Below are positions 5,020 to 8,982 of a stretch of DNA of 8,982 nt, piece by piece. The DNA is from Phycisphaerales bacterium (GTDB lineage: Bacteria > Planctomycetota > Phycisphaerae > Phycisphaerales > UBA1924): assembly GCA_016764015.1 (NCBI GenBank), contig JAESSR010000154.1:1-8982 (forward strand), written 5' to 3'. Below the pieces are notes generated by a model. The model searched no databases. It had not been told where the DNA came from and worked only from the letters and a program-made list of their open reading frames with translations. The stretch's first letter is position 1; every line of letters starts with the position of its first letter. The position numbers and the translations under genes are program-made.

Positions 5020-6942
5020 TCAATCTGTGAGCCGATGCGATTCAATCCATTGGCTCATTTTTTTATCCAGCACCGGGAGCGGAATCGCGCCATCATTTAG
5101 CAGTTCTTCGTGGAATGCCCGGATATCGAAATCGTCTCCCAGTGCTGCCTCAGCCTTAGCGCGAATCTCTAAGATTTTCAACTCACCGATCTTGTACCCA
5201 GTGGCCTGCCCTGGCCAACCGATGTAGCGGTTGATCTCTGCTTCGATGTTGTGCTCTGCAAGTGCACTGTTTGTGCGCATGAACTCGACCGCTTGATCGC
5301 GCGACCAACCCTTGGCATGCATCCCCGTATCCACAACGAGCCTCATCGCCCGCCACATCTCAAAGTTGAGCCGACCAAAGTTGTCGTACGGATCGTTATA
5401 CAACCCATTCTCACCTTCGCCCATTTCTAAACCGAGTTTCTCGGCATACAACCCCCACCCTTCGACAAACCCAGTAAACCCCATCGTCTTGCGGATTGGA
5501 TGCTGTTCTTTGATCTCCTGAGCAAGTGCGATTTGCAGATGATGCCCCGGCATTGCTTCGTGGAGGGTCAACGCAAGCATCTCGTACTTGGGGCGTTGAT
5601 CGAGCAATGACAAGTTCGCCACAAAGTTCCCCGCGCGCCCGGTTTCTGCCGAGCCCGGATAGTAATACGCCGTCGGTGCAGATTCAGCACTAAACGCCGG
5701 CAACGCCCTCACGCCATAAGGCAACGACGGGAGTACCTTAAAGAGCTTGGGCAGTTCGCCATCGATGGTTTTGGCGATGGCTTTGTAGCCGTTGAGGAGG
5801 TCATCGGGTTTGGTGTAGTAAAACTCTGGATCTGTGCGTAGATGTTCAAAGAACATCTCAAAGAACATTTTAGGGGCACGGCTGTAATCTACCGTCTGTG
5901 ATCCATCCGCGAAATTCGTGAACACCACAATGGTTTCTATAGAAATGCCCCAAGGAGGATTGGCGTAAGTAAATAGTGTGCGTTCATACCATGGGGTAAA
6001 GAGGATGGTATAAGCCATTTCCCCCCTGATCCGTTTCACCTCGCGCAATCCAATCGCATGAATCTCATCAGCACTCAACCCCGGCAGCGTCGTATGCGAA
6101 GCGATCAGTGCGTTGTAGGATTCGACCCCATCGATACCCTGTGCTGCACCGATCGAGTCACGACATGCCGGCATGTACTCGTTCTGAATAAACACAGCAA
6201 GTTCTTGATACACGGGCACGATCCGCAGAGCGATCACTTGCCTCGCTTCGATCGCGATCGGATCATTTTGATCCATCTCCAAGAATGGTTTATAAAACGG
6301 CGACAGGCTCGCGTCTTCTCGAAAATCACGCGACGCCTGCGCCATCGCTTGCTCCGCTGCGGCTTCAATCGTCACCCGCGGCGGCACCCGCCCATCAGCC
6401 ATTCCCAGGCGCATGTTGTCGATCTGATCGCCAATATAAATCGGAACCCGTTTGAGCCGAGTGAGATAATCCTTGCGGTGCTGATCCGTTTGCATCGGCA
6501 CCCGATTACTCATCTGAGGCAGCCAGACCTGCGGGCCGCTGATCGAGGTGATGGGGACCTGCCATTGTTTGAAGGCGCTGAGCCGAAGGTCTTTTTCCCA
6601 TTGGTAGATCAAAAGTTCAGCCGCGAGTTGATCCGCATGGACAAACCCCGTTCGATCGAGTGCTTTGAGATCAGCCAAGAGCCCGCGTTTGATGCCCAGC
6701 CGAGCCTTGATGGCTTTGGCAGACATATCGGCGAGCTGGTCATTGCGAGACTCATCCTTAAGCAATGGCCCAACCGAAATCGGATCAGCCTGATACGCCA
6801 GCTCGATCCCCTGATTCATAATCGACCACAACCCCGGATCACGATCCGCGGGGCAATCGGGCAGATACGACTGCCCCACAGCCTTGGTAGCAAGGATCAA
6901 GAGGATAAAAAGAGTGAATCGCGCTATCTGCAAATGCTTCAT
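5020..6942 (-). CDS. Exported DUF885 family zinc-peptidase-like protein
   Basis: 640 residues from ATG 6942; no clear Shine-Dalgarno site. The N-terminus (KHLQIARFTLFILLILATKAVGQ) is a signal peptide with probable cleavage near residue 23, so the protein is exported, and it lacks a lipobox. The DUF885 (PF05960) signature is present: HEAMPGHHLQ at 461-470 gives an HExxxGHH zinc site, and GFVEGWGLYAEKLG (E494) about 30 residues later supplies the usual third acidic ligand. Other family blocks are YYYPGSAETGRAGNF and, near the C-terminus, RYIGWPGQATGYKIGELKI. The family is regarded as metallopeptidase-like; the substrate is not predictable here. The motif is intact and the length is that of a full family member, with no sign of decay. 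Its last codons overlap the terminator of the convergent small gene. It faces away from tRNA-Gln, with 113 bp between them. Confidence 0.9.
   Translation of the reverse strand: MKHLQIARFTLFILLILATKAVGQSYLPDCPADRDPGLWSIMNQGIELAYQADPISVGPLLKDESRNDQLADMSAKAIKARLGIKRGLLADLKALDRTGFVHADQLAAELLIYQWEKDLRLSAFKQWQVPITSISGPQVWLPQMSNRVPMQTDQHRKDYLTRLKRVPIYIGDQIDNMRLGMADGRVPPRVTIEAAAEQAMAQASRDFREDASLSPFYKPFLEMDQNDPIAIEARQVIALRIVPVYQELAVFIQNEYMPACRDSIGAAQGIDGVESYNALIASHTTLPGLSADEIHAIGLREVKRIRGEMAYTILFTPWYERTLFTYANPPWGISIETIVVFTNFADGSQTVDYSRAPKMFFEMFFEHLRTDPEFYYTKPDDLLNGYKAIAKTIDGELPKLFKVLPSLPYGVRALPAFSAESAPTAYYYPGSAETGRAGNFVANLSLLDQRPKYEMLALTLHEAMPGHHLQIALAQEIKEQHPIRKTMGFTGFVEGWGLYAEKLGLEMGEGENGLYNDPYDNFGRLNFEMWRAMRLVVDTGMHAKGWSRDQAVEFMRTNSALAEHNIEAEINRYIGWPGQATGYKIGELKILEIRAKAEAALGDDFDIRAFHEELLNDGAIPLPVLDKKMSQWIESHRLTD
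5028..5064 (+). terminator. Intrinsic terminator of the small gene, inside the DUF885 3' coding end
   Basis: The stem is TGAGCCGATG (5028-5037) paired with CATTGGCTCA (5048-5057): 10 bp with one G-U pair and a 10-base loop, followed at once by seven T (5058-5064). The orientation terminates plus-strand transcription from the gene ending at 4991. The same DNA encodes the KKMSQWIESHRLTD tail of the convergent DUF885 protein. No U-tract exists for the minus strand, so it is one-directional. Confidence 0.75.
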
Positions 6943-7055
6943 AGCATCACGATAGTGCAGAGAATCAATTTCGTCGAGCGGATTCGATAGCCTTTACAGA
7001 TCAAATGGATACGATTGACCTGCGATTGTGCCGATTGAAGGCATACATTCCAATC

Positions 7056-7127
7056 GGGGGATTGGTGTAATTGGTAGCACGAGGGTTTCTGATACCCTTA
7101 GTTCGGGTTCGAGTCCCGGATCCCCTA
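7056..7127 (+). tRNA. tRNA-Gln (anticodon CTG)
   Basis: A full cloverleaf can be drawn. Acceptor GGGGGAT (7056-7062) pairs with ATCCCCT (7120-7126). The D stem is GTGT/GCAC with loop AATTGGTA. The anticodon stem is AGGGT/ACCCT around loop TTCTGAT, with anticodon CTG at 7089-7091. The variable loop is TAGT, and the T arm is TCGGG-TTCGAGT-CCCGG. Anticodon CTG reads CAG only, so a second Gln tRNA for CAA must lie elsewhere. The first pair is G1-U72 and the discriminator (7127) is A, unlike the U1-A72/G73 of the E. coli tRNA. CCA is not encoded. The base before the tRNA and its first bases form a dyad (CCAATC-GGGG-GATTGG, 7050-7065). Upstream, TTGACC (7015-7020) and TACATT (7044-7049) resemble promoter elements but are 23 bases apart, too far for a firm call. 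Confidence 0.93.
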
Positions 7128-7177
7128 TTTCTCGATCATTTTGTTCATCGCCCACCCAGCCCCAGAAGCCAAGGGTG

Positions 7178-7209
7178 GAGAACTCGCTCGCGAAGAGTCG
7201 ATAGTTCTC
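7178..7209 (+). repeat. Stem-loop just upstream of the sulfotransferase start
   Basis: GAGAACT (7178-7184) and AGTTCTC (7203-7209) are perfect 7 bp arms around an 18-base loop, ending 4 bases before ATG 7214. The gene has no Shine-Dalgarno site at normal spacing; the nearest purine-rich candidates lie in the 5' arm (GGTGGAG, 7174-7180) and in the loop. Folding could affect ribosome access or bring the purine-rich arm closer to the start. Confidence 0.4.
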
Positions 7210-7213
7210 ATTC

Positions 7214-8167
7214 ATGAACACACCGACAAACACGCCACAAAGCACATCCTCTACCGACTTCGAGCTCAACTACCGCGCCTGGCGGGATCGCTGCGATCAA
7301 GTCACCAATCTCGACAAGCTCTTCGTCATCGGGTGTGCTAAGTCTGGCACCACCTGGCTCGAAAAACTCCTCGACGGGCACCCCGAGCTCCATGTCAAAG
7401 GCGAAGGGCGATACTTCTGGTCGCTCGCACAAAGCCTCCAGCAAGCATTCGCCAACTTCAATCAATCACTCCCCGCCCAAGGCGACGACCACCTCCCCTA
7501 TTGGCCAAGCGCCGATTTCTCCTACATCCTCCGCGCAACCATCGAAGCCTCGCTCGCTAGATCACTCACCAAGAGCCCACCAAATCCACGCCTCAAAATC
7601 ATCGGCGACAAAACCCCGATGCACACCCTCGCAGTGGCTCCACTCCACCAACTCTTCCCCAAAGCCAAGTTCATTCACATCATCCGCGACCCACGAGACG
7701 CCACCATCAGCCAATGGCTCTTCTGGGCTAAAGACAACGACCCACGCCCGTTCGAAGAGTTCGTCGAATACTCCATCACCAAGGTCTGGCCGCTCAATGT
7801 AGAGTCTGCTCGCAAAGCCGGCAAAGCACTCGGCGATCTCTACACCGAAGTGCGATACGAAGACCTCCTCGCTGACACAGCGGCAGAACTCACCCGCCTC
7901 ACCAACTTCCTCGGTGTCGACACAAACACAGATTCCATCGAATCATGCCTCGCCAACGGCAACTTCAAAGCAAACGCCGGCGGCAGAGAACAAGGCACCG
8001 ACACAGGAACCGGGCAACTCTTCCGAAAAGGGATCGCAGGCGACTGGAAAAACCACATCCCTGAAGCCCTCGCCGCCAAGTGCTGCCTCCAAATCAAAGA
8101 CCTCATGGAATCATGCAACTATGACCCAAACCCAGACCCCGCCCCAACACTCACCGCGGCTCAATAA
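7214..8167 (+). CDS. PAPS-dependent sulfotransferase
   Basis: 317 residues. ATG 7214 is the only reasonable start, because TAG lies in frame just upstream at 7202. It is expected to transfer sulfate from 3'-phosphoadenylyl sulfate to a hydroxyl or amino acceptor (Sulfotransfer family, PF00685 type). Visible motifs: the 5'-phosphosulfate-binding loop FVIGCAKSGTTWLEKLL (37-53; Lys43, Ser44, Gly45, Thr46, Thr47); the 3'-phosphate-binding segment FIHIIRDPRDATIS (153-166; Arg158, Ser166); RYEDLL (214-219); and the late RKGIAGDWKN (271-280), the usual RKG...W motif. The length is typical. There is no signal peptide or membrane helix, so it is cytosolic; the acceptor is unknown. It lies 86 bp after tRNA-Gln and 50 bp before amn on the same strand. 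Codons are strongly C-ending (CTC, GAC, ACC), unlike the minus-strand genes. Confidence 0.93.
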   Translation: MNTPTNTPQSTSSTDFELNYRAWRDRCDQVTNLDKLFVIGCAKSGTTWLEKLLDGHPELHVKGEGRYFWSLAQSLQQAFANFNQSLPAQGDDHLPYWPSADFSYILRATIEASLARSLTKSPPNPRLKIIGDKTPMHTLAVAPLHQLFPKAKFIHIIRDPRDATISQWLFWAKDNDPRPFEEFVEYSITKVWPLNVESARKAGKALGDLYTEVRYEDLLADTAAELTRLTNFLGVDTNTDSIESCLANGNFKANAGGREQGTDTGTGQLFRKGIAGDWKNHIPEALAAKCCLQIKDLMESCNYDPNPDPAPTLTAAQ

Positions 8168-8206
8168 CCATCCAGACGGATGCCCACTCCCCACAATCTT
8201 CCTCTC

Positions 8207-8212
8207 TATACT
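8207..8212 (+). promoter_or_regulatory. Possible -10 element of amn
   Basis: TATACT ends 5 bases before ATG 8218. If used, transcription would start at or within a base or two of the ATG, giving a leaderless or near-leaderless mRNA; this fits the absence of any Shine-Dalgarno site in the 50 bp gap. No good -35 element is visible 17 bases upstream. Read-through from the sulfotransferase gene is an equally good explanation. Confidence 0.25.
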
Positions 8213-8217
8213 TCCCC

Positions 8218-8982
8218 ATGCCTGATACCCCGCCACCACAAATGCTCTCCAAACTCGACATCGCCAAAAACTGGCTCCCAAGATACACCGGGATGCCAAT
8301 CGATCAGTTCGGCGACTATGTCTTGCTCACCAACTTCTCAAACTATGTCACCGAGTTCGCCGAACAGTTCAACTGTGACATCCATGGCGTCGGGCGACCG
8401 ATGCAAGCCGCCACCAACAACGATGGGCTCACCATCGTCAACTTTGGCATCGGCTCACCAAACGCCGCCACCATCATGGATCTCCTCGGCGCCCGTATGC
8501 CCGACGGCGTCCTCTTCCTCGGTAAATGCGGCGGCCTCAAACACTCCACCGAAATCGGACACTTTGTCCTGCCCATCGCCGCCATCCGAGGCGAAGGCAC
8601 CAGCGATGACTACTTCGCACCCGAAGTCCCGGCACTCCCAAGCTTCAAACTCCACAAATTTGTCTCAGACAAACTCGCCCAACGAGATCTCGAATACCGC
8701 ACAGGCGTCGTCTACACCACCAACCGAAGACTCTGGGAACACGATAAAAAATTCCGAGGCAAACTCAAACGCATGACCGCACTCGCCATCGACATGGAAA
8801 CCGCAACCATCTTCATCGTCGGGCATCACAATCAAATCGCCCGCGGCGCATTGCTCTTGGTCTCCGATGTCCCCACCACTCCCGAAGGCGTAAAAACCGA
8901 GGCCTCCGACGAAGCCGTCACCAAGAACTACGCCAAAATGCACCTCCAAATCGGCATCGAAGCCATGACCCAAATCGGCACC
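8218..8982 (+). CDS. amn: AMP nucleosidase (3' end cut by window)
   Basis: 255 residues are visible and open to the right edge; the short-form family is about 260 residues, so only a few are missing. It hydrolyses AMP to adenine and ribose 5-phosphate (EC 3.2.2.4), a purine-salvage and energy-balance reaction in the cytosol. The protein follows the short-form AMP nucleosidase pattern throughout: KNWLPRYTG (17-25), LLTNFSNYV (36-44), NFGIGSPNAATIMDLL (75-90), LFLGKCGGLK (99-108), PIAAIRGEGTSDDY (119-132), VVYTTNRRLWEHD (164-176), AIDMETATIF (190-199) and LLVSDVPTTPEGVKTE (213-228). The AIDMETA motif and SD (Asp217) are the substrate- and base-binding features of the PNP/UDP phosphorylase-like fold. 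It lacks the regulatory N-terminal domain of the long E. coli type. ATG 8218 is chosen, but Met9 (8242) also fits the family start; neither has a Shine-Dalgarno site. Confidence 0.95.
   Translation, partial: MPDTPPPQMLSKLDIAKNWLPRYTGMPIDQFGDYVLLTNFSNYVTEFAEQFNCDIHGVGRPMQAATNNDGLTIVNFGIGSPNAATIMDLLGARMPDGVLFLGKCGGLKHSTEIGHFVLPIAAIRGEGTSDDYFAPEVPALPSFKLHKFVSDKLAQRDLEYRTGVVYTTNRRLWEHDKKFRGKLKRMTALAIDMETATIFIVGHHNQIARGALLLVSDVPTTPEGVKTEASDEAVTKNYAKMHLQIGIEAMTQIGT

Noticed and set aside
6058..6990. 310-codon plus-strand open frame opposite the DUF885 gene
   Set aside because: It is antisense to a gene with an intact catalytic motif and signal peptide, the protein is His/Arg-rich with no recognisable domain, and it runs past the DUF885 start into the gap. 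It is a shadow frame.
7056..7127. tRNA gene as an integration site for a mobile element
   Set aside because: No integrase gene, no repeated tRNA 3' end and no phage-like genes are seen downstream in the window.
8180..8776. 198-codon plus-strand open frame at the right end
   Set aside because: It overlaps amn in another frame and encodes a Ser/Pro/Thr-rich low-complexity protein; the amn frame is conserved throughout.

Overview
The window looks like a chromosomal segment of a planctomycete, probably of the Phycisphaerae. I infer this from the gene families present: a short-form AMP nucleosidase, a divergent BshC-like protein, a DUF885 protein, a PAPS-type sulfotransferase, and two small acidic or hydrophilic proteins I cannot assign. 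GC content is moderate by eye. There are no insertion sequences, no CRISPR array, and no phage or plasmid genes.

Layout. From 2 to 511 (+) is the 3' part of a heme-oxygenase-family gene, cut by the left edge. It converges on a minus-strand run that reads right to left as a family 2 glycosyltransferase (3709-2939), a BshC-like protein (2919-1555), and a lipoprotein of the BtuF/FepB substrate-binding type (1543-527). The gaps are 19 and 11 bp, so these three are very probably one operon. The roughly 100 bp upstream of the operon hold three dyads, two of which match LexA-box patterns. An acidic hypothetical gene (4481-3813, -) and a small hypothetical gene (4665-4991, +) diverge from a 183 bp gap. 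The small gene has a strong Shine-Dalgarno site and an intrinsic terminator that lies inside the 3' coding end of the convergent gene. That convergent gene is an exported DUF885 zinc-peptidase-like protein (6942-5020, -). Next come tRNA-Gln(CTG) (7056-7127, +), a sulfotransferase (7214-8167, +), and AMP nucleosidase amn (from 8218, +), which the right edge cuts a few residues before its expected end.

How the genes fit together. Heme oxygenase (heme breakdown and iron release) lies beside a substrate-binding lipoprotein of the class that carries heme, siderophores or cobalamin, so the left end may serve iron or heme handling. The link is only positional, and no permease or ATPase is visible. 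The operon partners of the lipoprotein, a glycosyltransferase and a BshC-like protein, are the most intriguing set here because they could point to an unusual thiol or glycoconjugate pathway. The right half is housekeeping: purine salvage (amn), a tRNA, a peptidase and a sulfotransferase.

Composition. The plus-strand genes at both ends favour C-ending codons (GAC, CTC, ACC), while the minus-strand BshC-like gene favours codons such as GAT and TTG. The palindromic hexamer CGATCG occurs 21 times between 964 and 6658 and not at all in the outer parts.
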